Shown: piece after piece, positions 34,133 through 46,435 of the stretch
How positions within the stretch are numbered: position 1 is the stretch's first letter
How the letters are laid out: each line of letters opens with the position of its first letter
NCBI GenBank assembly: GCA_916613615.1
Contig: OU744734.1
Location: 31,628,301-31,692,300 of the forward strand
Source of the DNA: Steromphala cineraria
Taxonomy: Eukaryota; Mollusca; Gastropoda; Trochida; Trochidae
Reading direction: 5' to 3'
DNA length: 64,000 nt
Translations under genes and position numbers: made by a program
The notes under the pieces: generated by a model
What the model saw: the letters and a program-made list of their open reading frames with translations, nothing else
Database searches by the model: none
What the model was told of the DNA's origin: nothing

Positions 34133-34672
34133 TCACCCACTTGTATGACCACACGTTAAACACCGAAAGATAAGTATTTTAGAAGGTTCTCGACCACATC
34201 CAAACCAATTTTCACAAGTGCTGCATTGACACGAGCGGCTTTCAAACCTCTCAACCATACCCTCAACTTGACAAGTAGGACAAGTACGTCTTTTCCTCAT
34301 AGTTTCCCTTGCGCTTTGGTAGAGTTCTGATTGCTTCAAACTCTTTCCACAACCGTGGAGTCTCAGAGAGATGATAAGTTGATCTAGTCTTTCACGATGC
34401 TGAGCTTGTCGAACCACACACTTCAAGTTCTTAAGATTTCGTATGGTCTTTGAAGCAAACCGACGGGCATGTCGTTTTAGCTGTGACCACAAATATGGAG
34501 TCCTCCCTTTTTCATAGTTTTTCAAGGAAACATAATAACGTCCATTTGATAATTTTTCGGAATGAGCATAAGAGCCCCAACCATCTGAGCGTTTCAAAAA
34601 CTTTACACCTTCAAAGGTATACACCTTTCTGCCTCGATACATCTCAACCGTTTTCACCTTCTTTCGACTCAT
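34133..34672 (-). CDS. Zinc-ribbon protein, 179 aa, first gene of the element
   Basis: ATG at 34672 is chosen because the frame upstream has only a TTG. The N-terminal half is rich in basic and aromatic residues (TVEMYRGRKVYTFEGV, SDGWGSYAHSEKLSNGRYY) and could be a nucleic-acid-binding fold. Residues near 90-130 are helical. The C-terminus has CPTC, CQCSTCENWFGC and CLTCG, enough for two zinc ribbons. It lies about 130 bases inside the right TIR, so it would be transcribed first from a TIR promoter. A regulatory or replication role is possible; I do not recognise the family. Confidence 0.62.
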   Translation of the reverse strand: MSRKKVKTVEMYRGRKVYTFEGVKFLKRSDGWGSYAHSEKLSNGRYYVSLKNYEKGRTPYLWSQLKRHARRFASKTIRNLKNLKCVVRQAQHRERLDQLIISLRLHGCGKSLKQSELYQSARETMRKRRTCPTCQVEGMVERFESRSCQCSTCENWFGCGREPSKILIFRCLTCGHTSG

Positions 34673-34799
34673 GATCTCCAACTTAATGTATTGCTTTTAG
34701 TGGACAGGAGACTTTGTACTCCTCGCCTATAAGTCGGGTGATACGTCGCAGTCACATGATAGACCGTGTCTGAACATGTTAATATAAAATATGTAACAC

Positions 34800-35368
34800 G
34801 TTTCAATGAAGCTATATAGGCAGGATAAAACGTCTTTAAACGTATACTATCATTCTAGAAAACCAGCTGTAAGATTTGTCTAAATGAAATCACTGTATGA
34901 AACTTAGTATCAAGAAAAGTTTATGTGTCAACAATTTATAGAGATAGGACTCGGGATAAAACTTAGAAATAAACCTCCTTTATAGGGGATAGGATGTACC
35001 GATATGAATAAAGGTCCTTTGTCCTTCAGTAGGTCAAAACCTTTCCTGAAGCTATACAGGCTGTGTCCACATCTCGGCTCTGAGTCATGACACGTGTCGC
35101 TAAAGATAGTTCTGGCGCGCTCATTCAAAACCGGTTTCTGATTGGACTGACACCAATGTGTGGTCTAGGGTTGGCTTAAAGAAAGCTTTGTTTTGCAGTA
35201 ATGATAATGAATCGCTTCATGAGCATTTGACTGTCCACTGATTGGTCGACCTTTCTGACCTGTGATGTCATGCATCTATTACCATGTTTATGAGCTACGC
35301 TGCATATATTACTGTCCCTTCGGTTCCCTGCGGTTGGAACACCGTGTACCTGGTCGTATAATACTACT
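34800..35368 (-). repeat. Right TIR of the Polinton-like element
   Basis: Inverse counterpart of 28427-29001; ends TAATACTACT at 35368, followed by the second GTAAAC. Confidence 0.85.
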
Positions 35369-35976
35369 GTAAACAACATGACAGCACAAACTAAGCGATC
35401 TTTATTTGAGAATGAACATAAATGTGAATAAACTTATCTGTATTTTATATAGTATGAAATACATGTATTAAGAAAATCAACATATTGACCCTCTTTATTT
35501 ATTTACTATAGATAATATCGCCTTCAAATGTGAAACCAGCTTACCTTATACAAAGAAAGGAATAATCCAAATGTACATACAAATCCAATGTAAAGGCTTT
35601 TCTCAATGTGTGTTACAACGCTATCCATTTCGACCTAAAATATGTTGATACACTAACCAAAGGATCAATTCTCGCTACAAACTTCATAGAAACATCAAAT
35701 TAAATCGTTCACTCAGTAAATAACGGCTGGACATGAAATAGTTTACCATGACGATATGAAATAGTTCACTGGGACTTTGATGGTGTCGGTCTAAAGTACG
35801 ACAGTTCGAAAACGCGACAACTTTGTGCATTCAAATTTGGCATTAAGATAGTTTGATAATTGCTCTAAAGTTTGGTATATTTAGTTTTTCGTTTTTTCAA
35901 CAATGATACAGTTTGGTAAATATGCGTGTCTGGGCGGACGTTTCGCTTTAACCAGATATTGTTTTAGAGGCTCGTG

Positions 35977-36146
35977 TGTTCCGACGTAAGATGTAATAAA
36001 CGCGGTAAGATGTAATAACTGCGGTAAATTGTAATAAAAACGCGGTAAGATGTAACACTGCGGTAAATTGTAAAAAAATGCGGTAAAATGTAATAAACAC
36101 AGGTGCGGTAAATTGTAATACGATGTGCGGTAAATTGTAATAACAT
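35977..36146 (+). repeat. Left array of GCGGTAA(GATG/ATTG)TAATAA repeats
   Basis: Eight or so units of GCGGTAAGATGTAATAA or GCGGTAAATTGTAATAA, in the reverse sense of the right array. The translated frame over it is an artefact of the repeat. Confidence 0.85.
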
Positions 36147-37074
36147 TAACTCATATAAACCATAGAAAAGTATTGTGAGTATAATTCGCCAAACATGATA
36201 GAATCATTAATATAAGGTCTATATAAAATAATGATGATGATGGTATTATCATCTGCTTCGCAGTTGCACAAAGACGGTAATTGTACTATTGTTGCTGCCG
36301 AAGGGGCAGGGAATCAACATTCACCCGTTATTTCAGGGTTGACTGAGTGCAATGTGCATAAAGTGCCTTGCCAAGGGACACAACACAGAATGAGATCCAT
36401 GTCACTTGTCGGTGTCGCTCCCGGGTCTTTAGGGTAAGAGGCCAGGGGTTCGTAACCCGAAGCAGTCGTTAAATCTGTCAATTACGCAACACTTAAAGAT
36501 AATCGTTATTTGGGTTTAGTAGTGTAACACAAAGCAGTCGTTGAACAATTCTTAATCATTCGTTAGGTAGTCTTTGAGGAAGTGTAACTCGAAACATCGA
36601 TATCTTAAATTGAGGTTAAAGTCTATGGGATTCCCCATGAACTTCGATTGTACTGAATATTTTGTGATATATTACTTTATCACTTTTATGAGTATGCGTA
36701 CTGTAAGATATTTTAACTTTTGCACTCGGACAACAAACCATTCCAATGTCGTTGACTACCACTAATCAATCTGTCATCATTGTCATCAAGGTTCACCAAA
36801 ATGACTCAATTCCCCTATAGCTAACATCTTATAAAGGATGTCAGATTGTAGAAAACAAAGCATTTTTATCATTTTAGGTAAGATGTACCTTATTTTCAAT
36901 ATACAAAGTGCATGTATTTAATCAAAATTAGATTTGGAACGATATCAAATTTAATCACACAACATTCTTTTGAAATATGTTGATAGTGTGGCAGAGTGTA
37001 ATATAATGTATTTTATATGTTTTAATTGTAAATATCCATGTACTAATGTTTCATTTAATTTCAGGTATTATAAT
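36147..37074. other. Interior of the foldback-like element, SINE-like piece
   Basis: About 36340-36600 contains AAAGTGCCTTGCCAAGGGAC and GGGGTTCGTAACCCGAAGCA, the latter like a degenerate Pol III B box. The GTAACCCGAAGCAGTCGTT part recurs inverted near 40580. A SINE remnant is likely. The 68-codon frame at 36231 is not convincing. Confidence 0.45.
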
Positions 37075-38787
37075 TGTAGCAGCCCAGAGTATTAGTTTAG
37101 AGCTTGTACATTGCAAGCCTGTAATCATGTATCTTGCTGTCCCTCTATTGTTCTCTACTCTGGCCTCCTAGCCACCTCAGCTTTCTATCCTTTGTTCTCT
37201 ATTGTTAGGTAAGCTTACTTCTCACTTTGCATGCTCTCAGAATCTATAAAGGTAACCTGCACTATTAACTCTGTGCACTGCATTACTTCACTTGAAGAGC
37301 ACGATTACACTATAGAAGACACTTTGACTGAAGACTGACTGTCTCCTATCTTCTAGAGTCTTTATTCTATCAGACACAGGTTAGTTCAATAATTAGCATT
37401 TCCATATAATCTTAATTATCTTATAGGCAATATTCATTATCTATACATAAGTTATCATATTATTAGGAAATAGGGCTAGGCTATTGTGTGTATGATTGTA
37501 TGAATGTATTTTATTGTAGTTTATGCATTGCTAAATGCTAAGGCTATTATCAATTATCTATAATGCGGCACATGTAACTATTGTGTCAGTTATATATCAT
37601 TGTATACATATCAAGTAATTATGATGTGAAGGTTTTAACTTATGTATTACACAAAGGTGTAATGTTATGTATTTTATCATATTTGTATATATCATAAATG
37701 CACAGGTAAGTGCAGCTATATCTTTAGTATGGCATTTCTGCTAAACTATGTGCATAGTTATATATGATAGTGTAACTTCTATCATATGAGTAATCATAGG
37801 GATATCATATTATTTATTATCTAAAGGCTAGGGTAATTACTATTCTATGATTAGTCTTTACCAGTATTTTATTCCCTATTTATATATATTTCTGGTATAA
37901 ATTTCTATAAGTAGAAATGTGGTTATCATTACCCAATCATGTTAGTTTACCTTTCTTGTATATATATTATTGGAATAGTACATGTAATTATGTGCTATGG
38001 CATGTTATTCTAAATACTCTTTATGCAGTATTGCATCAAGGTATTCTTGTATATATTTTACTGATATTGTATATCAGTTGGTTTTTTTTATCATCAAAGA
38101 TATGTTTATCTATCAAGCATATGTATTGTGGCAATACTTATGTTACTGGTTATCTCATTATTATACTATTAATAATTATAGGCATTTGGTAGGTTAAACT
38201 TAATTAGTTACTTATGGTTAGTTTATTATAATTCTAGGACTGCAATGATGACCTAGACTGGTATTCCTTCATCTTCCATAGACTCACCTGAGTACCATAT
38301 ACTTGGTAGGTAATGGTTATATTAATCAAATTTACTTATCCATGTATCATATCTATGTATTACTTCCATTATCATCATGTGTAGTTATCATGTTGATGTA
38401 TGTTAAGTAATGTACTATATTTATATCATATCGTGCATAGTATTTCATATTATGTTGTAATGCATATGATGTTTTGTATTGAAAGAAATATATATATATT
38501 CTAGTATAATATATTGTGTAAACATGCATTGGTGTATTTCATGAATATGCATTTATATAATGTGATGTGTGTAATATATCAAATCTATGTAATCCTGCAA
38601 TGATGTTTTATGAATCAAGTGTTTTATCATTATTCAAATGTACTTATTATTTTATGTATTGTTGCAGGGTGAACAAACACACACTTTGATTATTGTGTTA
38701 CATGTCGTCATACATGTCTTTGGAATAAAAGTCAACGAACCACGCCCAGCAGACTTGGTTATCTTTATTAACCCTACACCTGCTACA
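37075..38787 (+). mobile_element. Long terminal repeat of an LTR retrotransposon (5' copy)
   Basis: Begins TGTAGCAGCCC and ends CACCTGCTACA, the TG..CA rule with an inverted TGTAGCAG. It has a TATA-like CTATAAAGG at about 37235 and AATAAA at about 38723 near the 3' end. Directly after it comes ATGGAGCCCCCAGTGAGGA, the place and look of a primer-binding site. At 1.7 kb it is long. There are no gag/pol frames, so only the LTR and a leader remain. Confidence 0.6.
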
Positions 38788-39798
38788 AAATGGAGCCCCC
38801 AGTGAGGAGTGACTGATCGAACAGAGGAGTGACACCAGACGGCCATCATCACCTAAGACGTCAACAACTCTCAGTGATCCGGATTAAAGAATGTGACCCT
38901 GAACTGACTGTGAACTGTGTTGAGTACCATCCAATCCATACTGATTTTTTTTCTGAGCTCATAACCATGGTTAAGTAATACTTAGTTAGTTGCCGGCTTT
39001 AGTTTAATTTAGTTTAATTTAATTTGTTAACTTTGTCATTGATCATGTAATAACTTTAGTTAAGTACAAGTTACTAATTAGTTAATTAGTATTATTGTTT
39101 CATCATTTACTAAATGCCATAACATGCCATAGTTAGGTATTTTACACATCTTAGCATTCCATAAGCCTACCCTTATCATAGCATTACTATTTTTTTTCAA
39201 TATAGCACAAGTATGTAGCTTTTGGTGTGAGTTGCGTGAGTGAGTGTTGAGTGTGATTGAGTTTAACTAGGTAATACCATAAACTTTACATAATATGTAG
39301 GGATAGGTATAACCTGTGTTTTCTTTCATCTGCTCTGTTGACACACGTACGGTGACTGATTTGACAAATATATTTACACCATGCAATGCACCATGCCACC
39401 ATAATGTTGCCCTAATATTTCTTCATTTTCCAGGTTTAAGTTTCTAGCACTAATATTCCCTAATTCATAATCATATTTCCTTTGTCCTTTCTCTACTCTT
39501 CATTCTAAATATTTCCCTTTGTATTATTTCATATGTACAGTATTATAATTACCATGTAAAACCTAATTTTGCTTTCAATTTCAGGTTTTGTTTGTTATAT
39601 AACTTTGCCATACATTCATTTTCATTTTGCTTGTATGTTTGTATGTTTAATTCAAATCATGTGGCTAATTAACTTCTTTATTTCAGGGTGATCTCTTAAG
39701 ATTGTTACATGTCTTCATACATGTCACATTGATGAAATAAACAGTCATCGAACCACGCCCAGCAGACTTGGTTATTCTTTAACCCTACACCTGCTACA
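38788..39798 (+). mobile_element. LTR element leader and 3' LTR end
   Basis: 38788-38900 is leader-like. From about 39560 to 39798 the sequence repeats the last part of the 5' LTR (TTACATGT.TTCATACATGT, CGAACCACGCCCAGCAGACT, ACCTGCTACA). The body of the element has been deleted between. No matching target duplication found (ATAAT versus ATAGA). Confidence 0.58.
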
Positions 39799-40429
39799 AT
39801 AGACTGATTAATAGATTAATAACGGTCCGTACTTTTCAGTTTTAGAATGCTACATTGTACGTCAAAATCTGAATATATTTGGAATTTTACACTATGCACA
39901 ATTTATGATACAGTCAGCTTGATTGAATAGTTGATTTTGCCCGTGAATTTAGTATGCAGTATTGTTAATGAAATTTACAATATTTCGATGGTCAATATAG
40001 CATGCTGACATAATATTTGTTCAGCTGACTCCCATTCACAATGCTATAATGATATGACGCAAACAAATATTCTTATATTTGGAGGCTTCATTAGTATAAT
40101 TCAACTATTTACATATCCATCCACATTTGAAAATGAAATCGCCTGGTTAGATTATACTTCATTTCTTTTTCGGAAAATATTGCAACATAATAATTATTTT
40201 TAAATCATCGTTGACACATCTAGAGACTGAAACTCAGACATCCGCATACACCTTATCAAACATCATTTATTAACCTTTGATATCAGTACCTAACTTTTGT
40301 CTGCTTAGTGCGTATTATTTCTATTTTGGGGTTTCAACGTTTAGAAATATAATTCTTTCATTGTCTTTGTCTATCATTATACATCTTTAATTCAAGGTTG
40401 AAAACGTTCACCTTGAATACGACAACGCT
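39799..40429. other. AT-rich interior, nothing recognised
   Basis: No gene or repeat identified. Confidence 0.4.
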
Positions 40430-40640
40430 TGCTAACGACTGTTAAGGGCTGGTCAGAACTAGACCTAAAACATAGTCGCTAATTCATCGTTTAAGGATTG
40501 TCCTAACTTTAAGGACGATTTTCAGTTACACAACGTTAAAACAGGGTATGTTTAACGCCTGTCCTTAACTAAAGACTATTTAACGACTGCTTCGAGTTAC
40601 GAGCCCCAGTACGCTAACCACTAAACTACTGTGCGCCATC
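40430..40640 (-). repeat. tRNA-derived SINE-like sequence
   Basis: The minus strand begins GGATGGCGCACAGTAGTTTA followed by GTGGTTAGCGTACTGG, a good Pol III A box (TAGTTTAGTGG), then GGCTCGTAACTCGAAG, a degenerate B box, then CAGTCGTTAAA tail repeats. Related to 36440-36600 in the opposite direction. Confidence 0.55.
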
Positions 40641-40924
40641 CTTTTCTTTGAGTTCAATTCTGTTACCAATATCTTCCCTATAATCCACACTTATCTTGGT
40701 ATTGATTAAGTGTAATACTACTGTTGATTCTCTTCCATTCAAATCTCTCCCTCCCTATATGTTTTTAACGTCACATACTTGACAATACGGAAGGCGCACT
40801 AAAACAATCGTTGTCAGGCAAAAAATATATGTGCACATGTGCTCATATTGAAATTATCACTATTCATTACCATCCTGTGAGTAATCAAATCATGAATTAC
40901 CTGCCTTGATTTAGTGTTACTAAT

Positions 40925-43900
40925 ATGGTGGCGCTGCTCGTTGGCGACACACGTCTAAGTGAGCTCTCAACGAAATTCTTTATAATTTGTGTTTGTGTAT
41001 TTCCAACTTGCTTCAAATGTGTGAAAATGTGTCAGCGATGATGAAAGGACAGTCGACATTCATATTCCTGCTGTTTTTCGTGGAAATTTTACTGTTCCAA
41101 TGCGTAACGGTAAACAGCTGTCAACCCGGAAACCGTTACAGTGACCACCAAGATGGCCGATTCGCTCGCTATGAACGTCATGATCTCCTCGCTCTCAGGA
41201 ACTTTGCTGCCATTGATGCCATTAACTTGGACTTACCGCCGGAATGTGTTAAATCGGAAACTAATCATTCTGAGGATACAAAGAAAGTCCGGAAACGAGG
41301 TAAGAGAGGAGGTGTCAGGAGACGTATTCGAAGTCGACCCAACAAACCGCCGCTTCCAACAATCTTTCTTGCTAATGTGCGTTCGCTAAGAAACAAAATG
41401 AATGAACTTGACTCATGTGTAAAGTATATGTTTGAATATAAGGAAAGTTGTCTGCTTTGTTTCACGGAGACTTGGTTAAATTCTTCAACTGATAATAACT
41501 GCCTTTCACTGCCTGGTTTCGGACTGCCGCTTCGGTTGGATCGGGACGTTAATAGTACTGGAAAATCTGTCGGCGGAGGTGTCTGTATATGTTTATGTAA
41601 ATCAAAGATGGTGCAATAACATAACGCAGCGTGAACGCATCAGTTCTACTAATATTGAACTTTTATCTGTTTCTCTGAGGCCATTCTATCTTCCACGTGA
41701 ATTTGGACAAATTTTCATAACGCTTGTTTACATACCGCCAAGTGCAAACAATCAGAATGCTGCCGAAGTTATTCAAAAACATGTCGACAAATTAGAAAAC
41801 ATTTCCCCGGATTCGCCCAAACTAATTCTAGGTGATTTTAATGGTTGCTCTTTAAAATCCTCATTGCCGCACTATGAACAGTATGTGAAGTGTGCAACCC
41901 GTAATTCCAAGACGATTGATCTCTGTTATGGTAATGTGAAACATGCATACAAAGCTCTCAGCAAACCTCCACTTGGTTCATCAGACCACAATGGCGTATA
42001 TCTGATACCTACATACAGACAAAAGCTGAAAACGGGAACAGTGATAAAGAAAACTATCAAAACATGGAATACAGATTCTCTTGATCGCTTGAAAGGATGT
42101 TTCGCATGTACGGACTGGGATGTGATGTGCGCTGGTTGTGAGGACCCTGATGAATTAAATGACATTGTCACAAGTTATATAACATTCTGCACAAACTCCA
42201 TCATACCAACCCGAGAAATAAAGATATATCCAAATAATAAACCTTGGGTCACAAAAGAATTAAAACTTCTTCTGAATGAAAAGAAGCGTGCGTTTATGTC
42301 TAAAGACAGGGTTCATTTGTTAAATGTACAAAAAGATATCAATAACAAAATCCGAGAATGCAAAGAACAATTCAAGAATAAAGTTGAAGAAGAATTCAGA
42401 CGGAATAACAGCAGAAAAGCCTGGCAAGGGGTGAAGACTATGATTGGTTGTGATAAGCCAAGGGAAACAGTTCCGCTCTGTGATTCATCAACATTTGTAA
42501 ATGCACTAAATGAATTCTATAGCAGATTTGACAACAAAGATTTTTCGAAAGAATTAAAGAACTTGTTAGATAGTATGCAAGATGACGATGATAAACCTTG
42601 TATATCAGAAGAAGAAGTTTTATATAGATTTTCAAAAATCAATATCAGGAAATCATCAGGCCCGGACTGTTTGAGTGGTATCATCTTGAAAAAGTGTAGA
42701 GAACAACTATCATCAATCTTTTGTAAAATCTATCAACTCTCCCTGGACACTAACATCATACCCCGTTCATGGAAACTATCCGAAGTGATACCAGTACCCA
42801 AGAAGGATAAGCCTAAAGTAAATAATGACTATAGACCTGTCGCTTTAACTTCGATTGCTATGAAGTGTTTTGAACGGATTGTGCTGAGTATGCTCCTGAA
42901 CTATGTTAACCCACATTTAGATCCTCTGCAATTTGCTTACAGGGCGAGGCGCGGGGTTGAAGATGCTACTGTCTCTTTGTTGAATTCTGTATATCAACAT
43001 CTTGAAAAACCTTCTGCCTATGTTAGAATTTTGTTTGTTGACTTCTCCTCAGCCTTTAACACAATTCAGCCTCACCTTTTGATACGAAAACTTATTGATT
43101 TAGATATATGCCCTTCTTTGGTCAAATGGAAAGCCTCTTTTTTGTGTAACAGATACCAATATGTTAAACTGAAAGGAACTCGTTCCAGTACTGTGTCAAT
43201 TAACACCGGGGCTCCTCAAGGATGTGTATTGTCTCCAATACTTTTCACTTTGTATACTAATGATTGTGTAAGTTCTCAACCAAACTGTTCTAGGTTCAAG
43301 TTCGCTGATGACACAGCTATTAGTAGTTTACTTTTTGACAGTGAAATTTCATACACAGAAGATATTAATGATTTCCTGAAGTGGTGCCGTGTAAACTTCT
43401 TAGAACTTAATGTATCAAAAACAAAGGAACTCATCATATATTTTCGAAGAAATAAAACAGCAATTAATCCAGTCAGTATCAATGGAGATGTTGTCGAGGT
43501 AGTGAGTAGTTATAAATATCTTGGAACTGTAATTGACAATAAGTTAAATTTCTCTGAAAATACAGACCGCATTTATAGTAAGTGCCAATCTCGCCTTCAT
43601 TTTCTCAGGAAACTACGATCCTTTCACATTGACTCAACTATTTTGGACCTTTTCTATAAAACGTGTGTGCAATCTGTCCTCATGTTCTCTATACAGTGTT
43701 GGTTTGGCTCTCTGTCTTTGACAAATAGAAATAAATTAAATAAGATAATCAATCAAGGAGAAAAAATTGCTAATCGTACCTTTCAGAGATTAGATGAACT
43801 TCATGAAAAACAGACTAGAAATTTAGCTTAAAAAATTATTAGTGACCCTTCACATGAATTACATGATTGTTTAGAAATTTTGCCATCTGGTCGTCGGTAT

Positions 43901-44164
43901 AATGTGCCGACGTGCAAAAGCAAACGCTTTAAAAGGTCATTTGTGCCCTTGTCCATTTTAATTCTTAATCATCGTTTAATTGTTTACTATCACACTATAT
44001 GTGCATTTGTAAATATTTGTATGTTTCATTTGTATATATTTGTATATATGTTTGTGTATTTATTTTGAATATTGTTATAAAATTTTGAATTTCATGCACA
44101 CTTAAATGTAACACAAATTCCTTAACGGGCAATAAAGAATTATCTTATCTTATCTTATCTTATG
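40925..44164 (+). mobile_element. Nearly full-length LINE copy 2
   Basis: 5' end GGTGGCGCTGCTCGTTGGCG, comparable to the 5' end of copy 1. 3' end AATAAAGAA followed by (TTATC)n at 44143-44163. Same family as 24872-28049, in the other orientation, and better preserved. Confidence 0.87.
41035..44068 (+). pseudogene. LINE copy 2 endonuclease-reverse transcriptase, one frameshift and one stop
   Basis: Frame 1 (to 41619) has a hydrophobic N-terminus (FIFLLFFVEILLFQ), a basic linker and the first endonuclease motifs (LANVRSLRNKM, CFTETWL). A single frameshift at about 41580-41605 moves into a 750-codon frame (41579-43831). This gives GDFNGC, SSDHNGVYL, then RT motifs NDYRPVALTS, LQFAYRARRGVED, ILFVDFSSAFNT, GAPQGCVLSP, KFADDTAI and VSSYKYLGTVID. 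An in-frame TAA at 43829 precedes the last segment (ILPSGRRYNVP, to 44066). The catalytic Asp residues of the RT are intact. CR1/jockey superfamily by motif. Two lesions only, so a recently active family. Confidence 0.88.
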
Positions 44165-44539
44165 TACATGTGCTTCTTCGATTTAGCGAGGTCTAGTTTC
44201 TTCAATGGACTTAGATTCTTTTGAGTTTTGTTCTCACTATGACACAAGTGTCATTTTTGTTTTGGTTTAAAAGATGCCTTTTGTTTCGCACGAATATGCT
44301 TTTTTTAATCCTGCAACGTATGTACATACTGCCTTGGTTAGGATTCCAGCTTTGTTCATGACCATTTTACAAACTCTCCATTTGGTTTGCACCTATTTGA
44401 TATAAATACGTTTGTATGCAGATTAGTTCGTAAAATATTGCATACACGTCTGTTGTCACTGCAAATTGGTGCCTAAGAATCTATTAGCTACTCCTTTACG
44501 TCTTGTTCATAAAGTACTATTCTTTATCATATAGTAATC

Positions 44540-44760
44540 CTATATTCACATATGTTGCATATATATATATATATAACTGTATTTTGTCAGACTCCCTGAT
44601 GATACAATTGAAACATGTTGGAGTTTTGATTGGCTTCGTGTCATTTTTTTATCTTTTGATTATATATATATATATATAGTAACCTGAGAGTTGTGCTTGT
44701 GGATTTTTCGTGTACCTGAGAGTTGTGCTTGTGGATTTTTCGTATATATATATATATAGA
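44540..44760. repeat. (AT)n microsatellites and a 34-bp tandem pair
   Basis: Three (AT)n runs at about 44560-44573, 44660-44680 and 44743-44758. A direct duplication of CCTGAGAGTTGTGCTTGTGG plus TTTTTCGT lies at 44683-44742. Confidence 0.8.
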
Positions 44761-46302
44761 TTATCACCTGAGAAAAGAGTATCACGTGACACATAAGAAA
44801 ACGAGTTAGACTTTCGTATAACCCGAGCGTGAGCGATGATTTTTACAAATTTGACTTTCGTTAAAGTCATGTGATACGTTTCCGGAGTCAATAATATGCT
44901 TTATTATCGAATCAATTGCATTTTTTACAACAATTTCTGCTCGACAAACGTGATTTGTGCATATGTGCTCATATTGAAAATACGGCACTTCTTATTATTC
45001 AATATATTAGAATGAACTACTTTTGCATTTCATTCAGTTTGATATTCCCCCTGCATACATATTATTAAAGCTCAAAATTCTTCACAGCGATAAATGAATA
45101 CCTATGAGTACCGCTTTGTACCAAAAACGTTGTACTTGTTTGACAAAACAATCAGACCGAACCTTGGCAATAAGCCATGTTAAGCTGGCATAAGGCCGAG
45201 GTATTTTTACAAATAAAGTGTCTTTAAGACGAACAAAGACAAAGCAATTGTTTTTCTATTTTTCTCAACGTGTCTTTTGGTATATTTCAAGGGTATGTAT
45301 TAAGTTACAGTCCAGTGGATAGACTAAAACTTCTGATGAAGTGACGAAGTTTGCAACTATTTACACTCTTTTACTGCCAGTCCATTCTCCAAATGTAACA
45401 TTTAATTCCGTTATAATTTTTGATTGACGTCATGAAGTAATGGTCCATGACGTCAATATAAAACTATACTATTACGTCACTTGAAAGGACTCTGGTCTTC
45501 GATTTCGAGCTTTAACTATTATAGTGTAGATAACTAATATAATGCAAATCTTATGATGGTTTGGGCAACTGTATTTATTAAATAATTAATTGCATGAACG
45601 TTATGAAAAATCCCAAATGAAGATTGTTGTATTTTTATTATTTAGCCTTATTGACAAGAAAACATCGGGTTGGACAACAATAACCTAATCAGAATCTCAA
45701 AAAAGACTAATAAGAATTATCAGCAATCTTGGGGAAAATAAGCTTCAGCATACTGTTTAAAACACCTAAAAATTAAAACGTTTGTGATTTATAACTAAAC
45801 ATTTTTCTTGTTAAATGATATCTTCCATTTTATGCTTCAAAACAGTGTATCCTATTTCTTATAAAGAATATGATAAAAATGTAGCAGAGAACTGTTTGGG
45901 GTTATGATATATGTACTAGTACAAATCTATAAATATTAAACTGTTTATATTAAGATATACATAAATTAGTATTAAATCATTCTTGAAAATGTCATCCAAA
46001 TGTTACAATTATGCCCCGTTATTGGGTTATCCAAATTTTTCACACAAAAGTATCCTTAAAAATAGAACAATGTTCACGTGATCTATTTTTATAACATTAA
46101 TGATAATAAAATTCATTCATGAAAGTGAAATAATATTCAAGTGTAATTCAAAGTTAAACATATTTGGTTGTGTCACCCTCAATCATAAAACAAATCAATG
46201 TATCATCACAGGTAAAAGCATAGACCTTAACTGGACAACTTTGGTTGAAAAAAAGTTTTCAAAGATTGTGGAAAGGTTATTACATTTTACCGCATAGTGT
46301 AT
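44761..46302. other. Non-coding interior with a CRE-like inverted pair
   Basis: ATTGACGTCATG at about 45423 and CATGACGTCAAT at about 45447 form an inverted pair of TGACGTCA sites, with another ACGTCA at 45475. No gene seen. Confidence 0.45.
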
Positions 46303-46328
46303 TACAGACAGACAGACAGACAGATAGT
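46303..46328 (+). repeat. (GACA)n microsatellite
   Basis: Six GACA units followed by GATAGTTTATTTATGTCTCA, which looks like the reversed 3' tail of a retroelement. Confidence 0.8.
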
Positions 46329-46435
46329 TTATTTATGTCTCACCTCAACATAATACAACAATATATATACATTCATTAAGATACAGAGTCAATGTATTAA
46401 AAAGTTGAGCCATTCCCTAAGGAATTACAATTACA

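Larger units (their letters stand above)
28427..35368 (-). mobile_element. Compact Polinton-like (virus-derived) element, 6942 bp
   Basis: Terminal inverted repeats of about 570 bp begin AGTAGTATTATACGACCAGG at both ends. The 6-bp target duplication GTAAAC lies at 28421-28426 and 35369-35374; the unfilled site with one GTAAAC is at 56120-56125. AG termini, long TIRs and a 6-bp TSD are the signature of Polintons/Mavericks. Five intact frames, all on the minus strand, fill 31185-34672, including a zinc-finger/packaging ATPase. No DNA polymerase B, retroviral-type integrase, protease or capsid gene is visible. It is less than half the length of a classical Polinton (15-20 kb), so it is either a non-autonomous derivative or a distinct minimal lineage. 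The near-identical TIRs point to recent insertion. Confidence 0.85.

Noticed and set aside
35964..36146. Short frames over the inverted arrays (also 46494-46697)
   Set aside because: Periodic leucine/tyrosine/proline readings caused only by the TTACCGC repeat.
37917..38197. Frames of 91 and 66 codons in the putative LTR
   Set aside because: Hydrophobic AT-rich readings without motif in a region better explained as an LTR.
41926..42635. Minus-strand frames under LINE copy 2
   Set aside because: Shadows of the well-supported plus-strand endonuclease/RT frame.
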